A DNA stretch of 64,000 bases from Ceratotherium simum simum (lineage: Eukaryota > Chordata > Mammalia > Perissodactyla > Rhinocerotidae). A program made the translations under genes and the position numbers. Where the stretch lies: assembly GCF_000283155.1 (NCBI RefSeq), contig NW_004454225.1, positions 1,142,404 to 1,206,403 of the forward strand, written 5' to 3'. Under the pieces are notes generated by a model. It had not been told where the DNA came from. It searched no databases and saw only the letters and a program-made list of their open reading frames with translations. The stretch's first letter is position 1. The number at the start of each line of letters is the position of its first letter. Below are positions 10,645 to 22,089 of the stretch, piece by piece.

Positions 10645-10935
10645 GCCTCACAGTCATCCATTCAGAAAAGACTCACTGAGCGTCTGCTGCGTGCTGGGCC
10701 CGGCGCCGGGGACAGAGCGTGACCCTGCCCTCCCGGAGTGGACAGTCTAGAGGAAGAAAGACAGTCAGCAAGTCAGCACTAAAGGACCAAGAGCATTTCA
10801 GTCATGACATGTTATGAAGAGAATAAACCAGAGATGCGATCTGGAAACCTGGGTGGGTGGAGGGCCAGGCTTCTAGCAAAAGGGTCAGAGAAGGCCTTTC
10901 TGAGAAAAGACATTGGAGCTGATCCTTCGATGACC
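10645..10935 (-). repeat. L2 LINE fragment
   Basis: Reverse L2: the 3'-end counterpart starts near 10655 (cattcagaaaagactcactg), then actgtcagcaag-type sequence, then ggcctttctgagaaaag near 10893. Confidence 0.7.
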
Positions 10936-11329
10936 AGAAAGAACTATTCCACGATCTGGGTGGGGCCGCGCCCTCCAGGCCAGAGGAGGGACAAGGGCAG
11001 ATGCCCCAGGGAGAAGAGACTTGTCTGGTATGGGGCGGTCAGGAGGCCAGGAGACCACTCCAGGAGGCAGAGGGGCAGGTGGGCAGGGATCAGGAGGCAG
11101 CAGGGGCCAGAGGGGGAAGAAGGTGGGGTGGCGTGCCCTGTGTGAGGCAGCCCCCTCCCCACCGCGTGAAGAGCAGAGGAGCCACATGCCTGACTCACAG
11201 ATTTCAAGGGATCTCTCAGCTGCTGTGTAGAGATGGGGCAGCAGGGAGAGCAGGGAAGAGGCCAAAGTCACAACACCTTGGGATCATAAAGACCGTTTGC
11301 TAGAGGGCACCCTCAAGCTCTACCTGCTT

Positions 11330-11415
11330 CGGTCCTCTCATGAGTCTCTGAGGCCCAGAGAGGGCATATGTCTTGCCAAAGGTCACACAGTGAGTCGGAG
11401 CTCTGCCTGGAAAAC
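11330..11415 (-). repeat. MIR SINE fragment
   Basis: Reverse core with ccaaaggtcacacagtgagt near 11376. Confidence 0.75.
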
Positions 11416-12144
11416 CTTTTATAGTGGATATTAAGAGGAACTTTGCCGCATGAAAAGGATGTGTCTTTTCAAGAACACCATGTCTGAGACGGCTGCCTTC
11501 AGCCCAGTCCCCTCAGTCTAGGCTGCACTGTGGCCCCTGCCCAGGCTCCTGTTGGGGTAGGGGTGTGCACCGTCCCTGGGGGATGGGTGGGGGGTCTGCC
11601 CTGTCTCGGGCCTGGCTCCTCCCACGTTCTGAAGACAGGTGTTCCAGCGCTGGCCCCTCTCCCCCTCCCCCACGGCAACCCTCTCCCCACGCCTCTGCCC
11701 TGTGCGTCTCCCAGAAGCCCCCGCTCTCCTGCTCTGCCAAGAATCCAGGGCTGGCAGGGAGTTGTGGGGGGCCTCTGGAATGTCACTTTCCGGTGCCAGA
11801 ACCAGTGTGCCAACCTCAGCAGGGCCTCGGGGGCGGACGAGGGATCACCGGATCTCATCTGGAATGGGGAGGCTGGCAGCCATGGGGGAGACCTGCCGCA
11901 TCTCAGGTGAGGGACGTCCAGTGCTGGAGCTGACCCAGCTCCCTGACCTGCTCTGGGAGGTCTGCTGGCCTGCTCTCTCCACTTACCATCCCTCCGGGAG
12001 TCGGGGAGCTGGTTCCCCAGTGACAGTGCCCCCGCCACACTCTTCCTCTCTTCCTCTGACTGCTGCACCCTCAGTGCTCCTGTTAACCCTTCAGACACTG
12101 AGGGAGGGAGGGAGGGCCTGGGACGGGAGCCTGGGCAGGGGGGA

Positions 12145-12320
12145 TCCTGGTTAGGAGCCAGACAGGAGTCAGACAGACCTCGGCTTGAGCCCTGACTCCT
12201 CCCCTGACCTTGTGTGGCCTTGACCAAGTTACTAACCCTCTCTGAGCCTTGATTTCCTCATTTGTCTAGTGGTAATAATAACATGCCTTCCCCACTGGGG
12301 TTGTTGGGACGTAGCTCTTA
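12145..12320 (+). repeat. MIR SINE
   Basis: Forward MIR with ttgaccaagttactaaccct at 12220-12239, gatttcctcatttgtctagt, and a ggggttgttggga 3' segment near 12297. Confidence 0.9.
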
Positions 12321-13204
12321 CTATTAGCTGGTGGGGGAAAGAGGGTACTGGGGAGCGCGTGTCCCTGCAGTGGCCCCGGGTTGTTCTGGTGAGGGTGGGG
12401 GGCACTCTTGAGCACCTAGAGTGAGGAGAGGGCAGCGGGCACCCAGACCCCGCCCCCCACACCTCTCACAGCAGGGGACGCTGAGGTGCTGGCCATTCTC
12501 TGGGGCCCCCCACGCTCCCAGCTCGGCTGGTGGTGGAGCTGGGTGAGGCCTCCTTTTCCAGCCAGATGCCCTTCAGGCTGGGGCAGGGCCACCCCCTCCT
12601 CCCCTCTGCCAGCAGGGCGCAGGCCAAGACGCCTTTATTTTTAAACCTGCGAACAATGCCTGGCCGGGTGCAGCCTCCCGCAGAGGCCAGAGAGAGTGCG
12701 GATGGGCTGGGAGCCACGCTTCCTGGGCCGGCTCTCCCCACCCCCAGACAGGTGCCCACAGAGACACGGGGCCTGCTCACGTTCCTCTCGCCCTTGGCCT
12801 CGACCCTGCTCTCCCTCAGGGGATCCAGATTCCAGAGTCCTCTGTGGTCCCTGTTCCCCAGCTAGAACAAGCCACCCCCATCAGACAGGCACGGACGAGG
12901 CACACCTGCTGTGTAGGGGCTGGTCCCAAGAGTGGCTGGGGGACCCAGGACCTGGCCTCTCTGAGGGGCTGGCTCAGACTCCCTGTCCACTCCCACAGCC
13001 CTGCTGGACCAGGCTGGACATTCTGCCTCCTCGGGAAGGCTCCCCATCCCGCCCAACGCCCACGATGCTCAAATGCCCCTCACTCCTCCCCTTGCTCACA
13101 GATCTACAGAAAATTCCTGAGTCTGTGCAGCAGGAGGACAGCGCACCTGGCGATGACCAGCAGTCAACACTCCCGGAGGCTGGGGCAAGACCCACGGCCC
13201 AGGA
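12321..13204. other. Unique intergenic stretch, no gene seen
   Basis: GC-rich with short overlapping frames on both strands and no coding pattern I can support. A near-consensus CTCF-like sequence (ccagcagggcgcag, one mismatch) lies near 12608-12621. Confidence 0.5.
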
Positions 13205-13375
13205 GACTGGGATGTGGGCTCTGCCGTCACCCCTGACCTTGAGGAAGACCCACGACTGTCCTTTCTCCCTGGATTTCCTCGTCTGTAAAACGGGGTGATT
13301 GACCCACCCTATTCCCGTCACGGGGTGGGAGAGGGCTTCGTAAACACTGAAGTGCTGTGCACACATGGGGCACAG
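13205..13375 (+). repeat. MIR SINE fragment
   Basis: Forward core: tttcctcgtctgtaaaacgg at 13274-13293. Confidence 0.75.
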
Positions 13376-13449
13376 GCCTCCTGGTGGGCAGGAGACACTG
13401 GAAACAGGTGTCCCCAGCACCTGGCGGTCTCTATGGAGAGCCACCAACA

Positions 13450-13645
13450 CCAGACCCCAGAGCCAGACTGCCTGGCTTCAGATCCCGGCTCTCTGCTGTC
13501 AGTCTCAGACTTTGGGCAAGGTAACTACCCCCTCGGCACCTCCATTTCCCCATCTGTAAAGTGGGGTCATGATGGTACCTGTCTCATAGGGCTGTGGGGA
13601 AGATTGAGATAAATACATAAAAGTGCTCAGTATGCATTAGCTCTT
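13450..13645 (+). repeat. MIR SINE, nearly full length
   Basis: From agccagactgcctggcttca (13461) through catttccccatctgtaaagt (13543) to tagggctgtggggaagattg (13588) and a 3' end near 13645. Confidence 0.92.
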
Positions 13646-13669
13646 ACCACGTGTGCAGCAGACCCGAAA

Positions 13670-13890
13670 TGTACCTGTGTGTGTGCATGTGCGTGCATGT
13701 GTGCGTGCACCAGGCTGTATGTGTTTGTGCCATGAGATGTGCTCCCGGAGAGTGTGGAAACCATTAGATGTGCGTGAAAGAGAATGAGCACCAAAGTCGG
13801 GATGTGGATGTGCGCTTGGGCCAGAGTCCAACATTCGTGTGTGCACTGGTGTCGAGGAGTAGGTGTGTGCCGAGGTCTGGGCGTGTGTGT
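13670..13890. repeat. GT-rich imperfect simple repeat
   Basis: Interrupted gtgt/gcgtgtg runs (for example gtgtgtgcatgtgcgtgc near 13677), grading into ordinary sequence by about 13890. Confidence 0.6.
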
Positions 13891-14199
13891 GCCCAGGGCA
13901 GGCTTACAAGGAACAACTGTGTCCCCTCACCCGCCCCATTGAGGTGGGAGCATGAGTGTGTCCCTGTCTCCTCCTGCTGGCGCGGGAAGCACAGGCCACC
14001 AGGGCCCCCTCTCCCAGAGCCCAGCCCCACCCCAGCTGCTGGGGAACAGCCTTGAAGGGAGAGCTCTGGGAGGGTGCAGTGGAGAGGGGGCAGGCTGCCC
14101 AAGGCCTCGAAACGGGCTGGGCCTCCTGTCCCCTGGGCTGCTCTGATTTTCCCCCTAGCCATGCTGTCCATCTCCCGTGGTTACTCGTCTGCTGTCTCC

Positions 14200-14305
14200 C
14201 CCACCCATGAGGACGGGGATTTTGTCTGCTTTGTCCGCTGCTGTGCCCCAGGGCCTAAACAGCGCCAGGCATGCAGGAGCGCTCAACAAGCGCCGGATGG
14301 ATGAG
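14200..14305 (+). repeat. L2 LINE 3' end
   Basis: ggacggggattttgtctgct (14211-14230) and caggcatgcaggagcgctca near 14266 follow the L2 3' consensus, ending in a ggatggatgag tail. Confidence 0.75.
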
Positions 14306-14324
14306 GAGCCTGGGAAGGCTTGTT

Positions 14325-14480
14325 GTCAGCTTTATCAAGGTGTAACATATACACAACGAAAGTCACCCGTTGTCAAACTTCAGGTATATATGCTCATGTA
14401 CCCACCACCTCGATCAGGACAGAACATTTTCATCGCCCTAAAAGTTCCTGCGTGCCCTTCCTGGTGAATCCCTTCCCCTT
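14325..14480 (-). repeat. L1 (L1M-class) 3' end
   Basis: gctttatcaaggtgtaacat at 14330-14349 is the reverse complement of an old L1 3' terminus; the homologous stretch runs to about 14480. Confidence 0.7.
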
Positions 14481-14849
14481 CCCCTGGGACAACCACTGGG
14501 CTGCCTTCTAGTGCTACAATGTTGCCCTTTCTAGAATTCTGTAAGCAGGAGAGTGATGTGGTCACCCCTGCGTCTGAGGAGATCGCTCAGGCTGCTGTGT
14601 GGGCCGTGGAGAGGAGGGTTGAGGAGGATCAGGGGACATGGCAAGATGGAGGTGACAGTGACAGGCCTGGCCCCAGAAAGGCGAGGGGGGCCACCCTGAG
14701 AACTGGGTTTGAGAGGAATCCTCAGGACCAGGTGAGCATCTGGCCATGGCGGGCGAGGCGACGTTTCCTGCTGGAGAAGCCGGCTGGAGGCTGGGATGCT
14801 GCTCGTGGCACGGGAGCTCGAGAGAGAGAGAGGCTCCCGGGCACAGGAG

Positions 14850-14925
14850 TACGTGCGGGAGCACACAGAAGCACATGTGTACGCACATGTGTACACACAC
14901 GCAGGCGCACACACAAGCGGGAGGG
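14850..14925. repeat. CA/TG-rich imperfect simple repeat
   Basis: Interrupted acacaca and gtgtac units, e.g. tgtacgcacatgtgtacaca at 14877-14896. Confidence 0.55.
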
Positions 14926-15124
14926 CAGCCCCGGCAGATGGCACGGAGTTAACAGACGCCGCGAGGCACAGCCACTCAACGCCTCTTGTTTCCATCTTCT
15001 CCGTGGAGGAGAACCCCTCCAGGCTGCAGGAGCCAGGCGAGCATGGTTGCGAGAAGTGTGGGGGAAGCTCGTCCATGGAGCCGGCCCTGTGAGAGGTATG
15101 GCTCTCCTGGAATCCCAACCTTAC

Positions 15125-15225
15125 GACGTAGCTGATAGCCGCCCTCTCTTACAAATGAGGAAACAGAGGTGTGCAGAAGCTGAGCAATTTGGTCACGTCA
15201 CCCGCTGACAGTGCTCAAATTCAGC
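15125..15225 (-). repeat. MIR SINE fragment
   Basis: Reverse core: acaaatgaggaaacagaggt at 15150-15169. Confidence 0.75.
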
Positions 15226-15234
15226 TTTTTCCAT

Positions 15235-15765
15235 CAGTGATAAGTTGGGTTTTCCGGAAAGGGCCACAGCGCTGTCTCCCATCCCACGTGCTCTTCTTAT
15301 AGCACAATGTTGACACTCCTCTCGGGGAGACACACTCCTCCCACGTTCCCTCTCCTGGAATCTGGGTAGACTTGGATTTGCAAAAGCGACGTGCTTTGGC
15401 TTCTGAGCTAGGTCAGATAATGCAATGTAGCTCCTGCTTGGTTCTCTTGGGGCAGCCATCTGTGGCGCTCTGAGCCGCCACGCTGTGAGGAAGCCCAACC
15501 AGCCACACAGAGAGACCACGGGTGGGGCCCTGGGGGACAGGAAGAGGAGGAAGATGCCCAGGCAGCACACACTGCTCCCGCCCTGCCATTCCAGCGCCAG
15601 CCACTGGCTGCACCTGTGTGAGACTCCCAGGCAGACCACCCAGTTATGCCCTTCCCAAATTCCTGACCCACAGAAACGAGGACAAATAGCAAAAGGATTC
15701 TAATTGTTTTAAGCTACTGAGTTTGGGGTTGGTTTGTTATGCAGCAGTCACTAATTAGAACATGA
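15235..15765 (+). repeat. MLT1-class LTR (ERVL-MaLR)
   Basis: The 3' part reads aattcctgacccacagaaac (15658 on) then ttgttttaagctactgagtt (15704-15723) and ends near ctaattagaaca, the typical MLT1 terminus. No retroviral coding sequence accompanies it. The 5' half is strongly diverged. Confidence 0.6.
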
Positions 15766-15784
15766 CCCATTGCAAATCCTGTTG

Positions 15785-16465
15785 GACCAATGTGCAGAAT
15801 AATCTAGAATCCAGCTTCTTCTCTTGTCTCCACCCACCACCCTAATCTGGGCCACCATCATCTCTGCCTGGACGACTGCAGTAGTCTCCCCACTGGTCTC
15901 CCTGCTTCTGCCCTCGACCCTTCAGTCTGTTCATGCAGCAGCCGGAGTGAGCGTGTGGAGCAGAGACACCTCTGCTCGAAGCCCTGCAGTGGCTCCCATC
16001 GCTCTCAAGTCCTGACAGCGACCCACACGCCCTACATGATCTGCCCCATGACCTCTCTGACCTCAGCTTCCCCCCGCATCCCTTACTCTGCTCCAGCTGC
16101 TTCCCCAAACTCATCAAGCACGTCCCTTCCTCAGGGCCATTGTCCATGCTGTTCCTTCTGCCTAGGATTTCTTTTCCCCCAGATGTCTGCCTGGCTCGCT
16201 CCCTCACCCCTTCAGCTCTCAGCTCAAATGTCACCTACTCAATGAAGCCTCCCCCAACCACCTGGCCCCCAAAACCCCCCATTCTCCCCCTGCTTTCTTT
16301 TTCTCCATTGAACGTCCCACCTCCTAATAGTGATGATAAACTGCATCTCAATCTTTTGCTGTCTGCCTCCAACAGTGACTTTGTTTTCACTACTTGATCC
16401 TCAGTGCCTAGAGGAGAGCCTGGCACATAGCAGGGCTTCAGGTGTCTATTGAATGAATGAATGAC
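15785..16465 (+). repeat. Long L2 LINE 3' segment
   Basis: About 680 bases collinear with the L2 consensus as I know it: gcagcagccggagtgagc (15935), cctgcagtggctcccatcgc (15983), tctgccccatgacctctctg, cttctgcctaggatttcttt (16157), cagctcaaatgtcacctact (16220), ending in tgaatgaatgaatgac (16451). The longest L2 copy in the window. Confidence 0.9.
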
Positions 16466-16529
16466 TCCAGAACCCTGAAACCCTGGTGGGTGAGAGGGGA
16501 AGAGAAGGGGCATTGAGCTTCTTGAATTG

Positions 16530-16615
16530 GGCTACCCTCTTGCCCTCATGCTCCAAATGCGGAAACTGAGGCCCGGAGAAGGTAATCATTTATTGAAGGC
16601 TAACCAGTCATCCAC
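16530..16615 (-). repeat. MIR SINE fragment
   Basis: Reverse core: tgcggaaactgaggcccgga at 16558-16577. Confidence 0.75.
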
Positions 16616-16634
16616 AGATTCAACAACATTGAGC

Positions 16635-16790
16635 AAAAGCTTTAGAGATCCAAGCCTTCCAGAGTCTTTGAATCCAGACGTCCTGGGTTCAAATCCCAGG
16701 GCTGCCACTTGCAAGCCAAGGGGGCAAGTCACTTAACCTCTCTGTGCCTCGGTTTCCTCACATCCAACATAGGGACAATCCCCACCCCAG
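16635..16790 (+). repeat. MIR SINE
   Basis: Contains the tRNA-type B box region gggttcaaatcccagggctg (16684-16703), then aagtcacttaacctctctgt (16726-16745) and gcctcggtttcctc. Confidence 0.9.
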
Positions 16791-16974
16791 AGGCCCTCAC
16801 TGCCATGGTCCCTCCCAAGGCCCTGTTCCTATCTCATATTCCTAATCATGTATGTTCTCCTTAGAGACCCCAGACTGATTCAGCTTCAGGACCCGCCGAT
16901 CCAGGATTGGCCCCTGCCCACAGGGCTTTCAGAATAAATGAGTTACTGCCCACAGGACGGTGCCTGGCACACGA

Positions 16975-17420
16975 TGAGTGCTCAGTGCCATGGTGTTGAG
17001 GGCCCACTGTGGGCCAGGCACTGTGCCTGGAGCTGGGGGTTTAGGGACAAACAAGACAGACCAAGCCCCTGTCCTCATGGAGCTTATGTCCTGAGAGGGG
17101 GAACAGACAATGAACAAGTGAGCAATTGGGCAGTTACATGGGGCAGCCAGCTATGGGGACAATAATGAACAATCATATGTGTTAGGAAACAGAGGAGATG
17201 GACAGGGAGGGGGCAGTGCAGTTTAGAGGGGTCGGGAGACTTTGCAGAGGAGCTGACATTTGAAGAGATGAATGATTAAAAGAAGAGAGCCATTGCAGGC
17301 AGAAGGAACAGCACGTGCAAAGGCCCTGAGGTGAGAATGAGCTGGATACATTGCAGAAACAGCAACAAGGCCAGTGGGAAGTGAGTGAGGAAGCGAGCAG
17401 CTGGACATGACGTCAGAGAA
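16975..17420 (-). repeat. L2 LINE fragment
   Basis: Reverse L2: gccaggcactgtgcctggag (17013), cctcatggagcttatgtcct (17073), caggcagaaggaacagcacg (17296), gcaaaggccctgaggtgag (17317). Confidence 0.9.
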
Positions 17421-17854
17421 GCCTGGGTGCTGGGTCCACTTCCCTCTCTCCGTCCTGCCTCTGAGGGACTAATGCTTGCAGAACCGCCCCCCAGACCCGA
17501 GCTGGGGTGCCGCTCTGCCACCCCCCTCCTGCCTTGTGACCTCAGCCCCACCCAGCCCCCAGCCCCCACTTCCCTTTCCAGCTGTAACTCGGGATGGCAG
17601 GGAGTACATCGTTTCCTAAACTGCACCTCCCCTCCCCCGACTCCTCTCTGAGGGGTGGGCCTCAGACTTCCCGAGTGGACAGCAGTGGACAAAGCAGCGA
17701 CCCTCAGCCCGTGGCTGACTGCCTTTGGACTCTCCATCTGCCTTCCAACCCCTGACCCACCGACTGGCCCCCGGCAGCATCAGACCCTGGCAGCCTCCCC
17801 TCCTTCCCTTTTGCCAACCCTCCCAGAAACTGGGGGGGTTCCCCAAATGCCTCA
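17421..17854. other. Unique intergenic stretch, nothing recognised
   Basis: C-rich sequence without repeat or coding signals that I can support. Confidence 0.5.
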
Positions 17855-18028
17855 GCTATTCCCAGAGCGCCCTTTCCTCCCTCTGACCAAATCTCAGCTG
17901 TCACCTCTTCCTGGAAGTCCCTGGGTTATAAGCAGAAGATGGGTATTGCTCGGCTCTTTCCCCCAGGGCTGGGCGTAGGGCTTGGCTCCAAGCAGGGTCT
18001 CAGTAGATGAATGAATGAATGAACAAGT
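17855..18028 (+). repeat. L2 LINE 3' end with GAAT tail
   Basis: Ends with gatgaatgaatgaatgaaca at 18006-18025 after a ctcagtagatg segment, the L2 3' terminal pattern. Confidence 0.75.
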
Positions 18029-18274
18029 TATCCAGGTCCAACCAGCCCGTTGTCCACCGGCCTGTGTCCCAAGCGCTGTGTGGGCGCAGAAGCCAGGGAT
18101 GACTACGACAGACAGACCCCCTCTCACTCCTGAGCAAACAGCCCATTCCCCAAATCCAGGGTCGGGTGCGGGCCTGGGCTGTGCGCTAATCTGCCGCTGG
18201 AGCGTGAGAGCCACTCACCTGTGCTGAGCTTCTCCTCGTTTGCAGAGCAGCGGCTGGAAGAGGCTACATGATCC

Positions 18275-18460
18275 CAAAACATGGTGGTCACAAGTGTGGA
18301 CTCCAGCCAGACAGCCTGGGTTCAAATCCTGGTGCTGGCCCCTTGCCAGCTGTGTGAACTTGGGCGAGTTGCTTCACCTCTCTGAGCCTGCTTCCCCGTC
18401 TGGAGGTGCTGAAGAGCATCACGGCCTGTCTCACGGAATGAGTCTGGAGAGTCACCGCAG
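18275..18460 (+). repeat. MIR SINE
   Basis: gggttcaaatcctggtgctg (18319), agctgtgtgaacttgggcga (18348), then cttcacctctctgagcctgc (18372). Confidence 0.92.
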
Positions 18461-19044
18461 TGGGTCCTGCGGAGGGCCCGGCCTGGGGGAACACGGGACA
18501 GCATGGACCCTGTGGTTAATTAGACCATAGTTAGGTCTGAGGGCCTTGTTCTGCGTCTACAGGACGTGACAGATTTGTACAGACAGATCTACTGCGTGTC
18601 ATGGGGGAGGCTGGAGTGGTCAGGACGGGGCTTCTGAGGTTCCTCAAGGTGCCAAGGACAGGCTGGGAGCATGCAGGCCGCGGGTGCACACTGCCCACCC
18701 CGGAGCAGCCTCCACCCTCCCCCACCGCTGGATCCACGGAGGGGTCAAGTAACAGAGGATGCTGAGGGAAACTGAGAGTAATCCCACCCATCATGGCAGA
18801 CTGAGCCTCCAGAGACCCTCAGGGAAATGTCCCCCAACCTCACCCCCCACCCTCGTGGGGGATGATGAGCTGGAAATGAGATCATAGGCCACACGTAGAG
18901 AGAGGTTCTGGGGACCCCAGCCGGTAAGAGGCTGCCCCTCAGACTCCTGGGTCCCTGCCCCTAAGAGCATGGGTGAGGTGGCCTCGTTCAAACAGAGACA
19001 GTTTGGGAATCTTGGTGATCTCTGTGTCCAGAGCCCGTGGCATA
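18461..19044. other. Unique intergenic stretch, no gene seen
   Basis: No repeat family or gene recognised; only short frames. Confidence 0.45.
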
Positions 19045-19155
19045 GGGGAAGCCGAGGCCAGGGTGGCTGAGGGACTCTCGCCCGTCACACAGCAGCGGGG
19101 GGAGGGCTGGGACCAGAACCCAGGACTCCAACCCCCCGGCACACTCTCCCTCTGC
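19045..19155 (-). repeat. MIR SINE fragment
   Basis: Reverse core near 19080-19130: gtcacacagcagcgggggga followed by gaacccaggactcc. Confidence 0.65.
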
Positions 19156-19294
19156 CCCGTGATACGGTTCTGGAAATCACCCCAGTTCCATCTTCCAAAG
19201 TGAGGCAGGAACATCTGCCCCACCAGGGCCACGGTCCTTGGCACTCCATGATGAGGACGCTGACATCTGTTCCAGGTGTCTGAAAGCAGCTGGC

Positions 19295-19515
19295 CTTCCC
19301 TGGAACTGATAATAACGACACCACTTGCGTTTGTTCTGTCAGAGTTCCCGAAGGCCTTATAAAGCCACGATCTTGTCCTGCTCCCACTACACCCCTGTGA
19401 ACTAGGGGACCAGGCCCCATGTGACAGGTGACACCACTGAGGCCCAAAGGGATGGAGCGATTTGCCCAGGGTCACACAGGCAGCCCTGGTTGTGACATTC
19501 TGGCTGCCAACCCCA
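19295..19515 (-). repeat. MIR SINE
   Basis: Reverse MIR: caccactgaggcccaaaggg (19432) and cccagggtcacacaggcagc (19466). Confidence 0.85.
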
Positions 19516-19609
19516 AGCCCAGAACCTTCCCTGAAGCCCCGGAGGTGAGTTTGACCTTCCACCTCAGAAACCCAGGCAGATCTTAGATGGCATCGACTCC
19601 CACTCCCGA

Positions 19610-20205
19610 ACTCTAATTCTTTTTCATTTTTCGTGTCTTTACTATAAAAGCAACAATACGTGTTCACTTACGAAAATCTGAAAAATGCAGAAAAGTCAAA
19701 ATAAGGAAGAAAAATCACCACCCACAGCCCCACCACCCAGAGACAATCATTGTTAAGGTTTGATGTATTTCCTTCCATAGTTTTTTGTTTTGGACTTTTT
19801 TTAAACATGGCTGAGATCATACTGTATATTAAAAGAAAAAAACAAAATGCTGGTATCCTGCCTTTTTGCCTCACCATTATAACACGGGCACATTTCTGCT
19901 TATTTCACTCTCCATAACTTCGTCTCTTTTTCCTCTTCTCTGAACCTCATTTTTATTGGCCACCTAATATTTTGTCAAGTGGAAGTTCCATAGTTTATTT
20001 AGCCATTCCCTTATTGTTGGACACCTCCATTATTTCCAGTTTTTCAACATTATAAATAATATATTTTGGTGGATTTATGTACAGAAAGCTTTCCTTTTTC
20101 CATATTTAGGGATATCTCCTTGGCTGGAATGGAATTAGTGGGTCAGTGAGTCATGCAGGTTTCTGGCACACTCGGTCAAATTGCTTTCCGAAAGACCCGA
20201 GCCAC
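19610..20205 (-). repeat. Old AT-rich LINE fragment (L1-like, family uncertain)
   Basis: Contains ccacccagagacaatcattg (19733), gctgagatcatactgtatat (19809) and tatttccagtttttcaacat (20031). These match, in antisense, the 3' region of old L1-type elements. Base composition drops sharply to AT-rich here relative to both flanks. Confidence 0.6.
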
Positions 20206-20265
20206 ACCCATTCTACAGATGAGGAAAGAGAGGCCCCAGGAGGTGACACCAGTCACTCGTCCCCA
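20206..20265 (-). repeat. MIR SINE fragment
   Basis: Short reverse core: cattctacagatgaggaaag at 20209-20228. Confidence 0.65.
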
Positions 20266-20300
20266 CCATTGCATTTGGCTATGTGCAAATTAAGGTGCTT

Positions 20301-20308
20301 ATTTGCAT
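20301..20308 (-). promoter_or_regulatory. Octamer (OCT/POU) motif
   Basis: ATTTGCAT is the exact reverse complement of the octamer ATGCAAAT. A degenerate octamer-like gtgcaaat lies 18 bases to the left at 20283-20290. Confidence 0.3.
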
Positions 20309-20639
20309 ATCAGAGTCCTTGGTAGAAGTGAGAAGGCAGAGGGTGACATGTGACAGCCCCGAGGGCAGAGTCTAGCCTGGTTTGCCTTGACCCCAAATTG
20401 TTTTCTACAATTTGGCCTTCCCTTACAAATCAGGAGACTTCACAAGAGCCTGGATTTCTGGCATCTCCTGAACTCTATGCAGACCTGGCCGTGCTGAGCT
20501 CAGGTGGTCCCTGGGAACCGCTGCTCTGGCGAGGCGTCCCCGCTGCCCAGACCCTGCCCCACCACCTAGCCCCACACTGTGCTCAGCTCCTTGGCCGTCC
20601 TTCCCGCACACATGCAGTCCACGGGCTTTCGTGATGTGA

Positions 20640-20815
20640 GTCAGGCCGGAGGGGCTGAGTCCTAGGAAGAGTAACAACAGTAAGAGTGAGACAAGTAACA
20701 GAAGGTGCAGTCACTCGAGCCGGGTGACGGAGCCGCGGGCGGCAGAGCAGGGTTTGAATGGGGCAGGCTGGCCCCGGAGTCCAGGCTCTTAACCGCACCT
20801 GGCTGACAATCCAGT
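20640..20815 (-). repeat. MIR SINE, diverged
   Basis: gcagggtttgaatggggcag (20748) and ccaggctcttaaccgcacct (20781) correspond to the reverse tRNA-related 5' region. Confidence 0.65.
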
Positions 20816-20974
20816 GGGGAAGCCGTCAGGTACTGGAAGACCCCGCAGGTGGACAGACGGCCCTGCCTCAGCCAGAGGCAGCTCAGAGGGGCCCAGCACA
20901 GCACAGGTGCAAGAAGCAGCTCTGAGAACATGTGCCTGGGAGCTGGAGGTGAAAGGTCAGGTGGGGGATTTCCT

Positions 20975-21120
20975 ATCTCTTTGAACTGGGGTTCCCTCTG
21001 CCCAGAATGCTCTCTTCCCCTTCCTTACCTGCTTAATGCTTACTCTTGCTAAGATACCACCTCCTCCAGGAAGCCCTCTCTGACCCAGGGGAGGATTTGC
21101 AGCTGGCTCCTGAGCCCTGG
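20975..21120 (+). repeat. L2 LINE fragment
   Basis: ctctgcccagaatgctctct (20996) and ccacctcctccaggaagccc (21057) fit the L2 order. Confidence 0.75.
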
Positions 21121-21324
21121 TCCAGCCCAGAGCGGGCACAGGGCCTGGCCAGGTGGGAGAGACTAGAGCACATCCGTGTTCTCAAGTTCCCACAGCCTCC
21201 CACACACACCAGGACATCCTGGATCCCCAATCCGAGGTCCCTGATCCTGCTCTTGCCCCTCCGCTCTGTGTGGGTTAGGAGAGAGAGCAGGTAGGGCAGG
21301 ACAGTGGGTGTGGCTGGTGGCCTT

Positions 21325-21480
21325 GAGCGGCCCAGGGAGTCTGAATCCCAGGCGTAAGTATATGCTCACTGGCTGGGTGACCTTAGGCATTCCATAACCT
21401 CTCTGTGCCTGTTTCCTCCCCTCTGAGACAGACTGTAATGGAGGGCTCCCCTCCCGGTCACTGTGAGAGTTAACTGGAGC
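21325..21480 (+). repeat. MIR SINE
   Basis: tggctgggtgaccttaggca at 21371-21390, then ataacctctctgtgcctgtt. Confidence 0.85.
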
Positions 21481-21574
21481 AGACGGCATGGACACCCCAG
21501 TACGCGTTTGCTCTGTCGTTATGAACGAACAGGCGAGCGCCCACCCACGAGTCATAGGCCCACAGAACCTGGGG

Positions 21575-21655
21575 TGTAGATGGCCCCAGCCCTGCTCTCC
21601 CATTCCACAGCTGAGGAAACAGCCCAGAGAGGGAGGAGGCCGTGCCTTAAACAAG
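21575..21655 (-). repeat. MIR SINE fragment
   Basis: Reverse core: ccattccacagctgaggaaa at 21600-21619. Confidence 0.7.
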
Positions 21656-22089
21656 GGCCCCTTACCCCCCCACCTCGGTTGCTGTCCCCAGCTGCCCTTG
21701 GTCCTGGGTCCACGCCGCCCCCCCAGAGAGAGTTTCTGATAAGAAGAGACTCAGTGGCCCATGGGGGACCAGCCCCCACCCAGGTCCCTGCCCTTAAAGG
21801 GCCAGCACGTGTCTTCTGTCCTGGCCCCAGCCAGGGCCTGCTCCCTGGGCATCCACCTCTCTGGGAAGGAACTTCCCCCCCAGAGACCGCCTCCCCTGGC
21901 CATGGAGGGAGGGGGTGGCTTCCTGGCCTGAACAATGGAGCCGGGATGTCCCTCACCCTCTGGCATGCAGGGGTGTGGGGACAGCCGATGAGGATGCCAT
22001 TCCCATTCAGGGAGCCCAGGGAATGTGGAGATGGGGGCAGGAGGGGGCCTTGGGCCCCGGCTGGAGGTGGCAGCATCGTTGGGGAACAC
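21656..22089. other. Unique GC-rich stretch, no gene seen
   Basis: No repeat family or coding signal recognised. Confidence 0.45.

Larger units (their letters stand above)
8211..12144. other. Mostly unique intergenic stretch with candidate regulatory motifs
   Basis: Few repeats and no gene seen. An AT-richer segment at 8570-8760 and a TATA-like/GATA/MARE cluster at 8892-8950 stand out. Next come a perfect RFX palindrome at 9691-9704 and a MEF2-type palindrome at 10281-10290. Open frames here are short and overlap on both strands. Confidence 0.5.

Noticed and set aside
11499..12227. 242-codon open frame on the minus strand
   Set aside because: Partly overlaps a MIR (12145-12320), with low-complexity Pro/Gly/Arg composition typical of chance frames in GC-rich DNA.
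14519..15208. 229-codon open frame on the plus strand
   Set aside because: Includes CA-repeat and reverse MIR sequence; an antisense frame of similar length overlaps it.
18939..19667. 242-codon open frame on the minus strand
   Set aside because: Contains two MIR copies; product is not protein-like.
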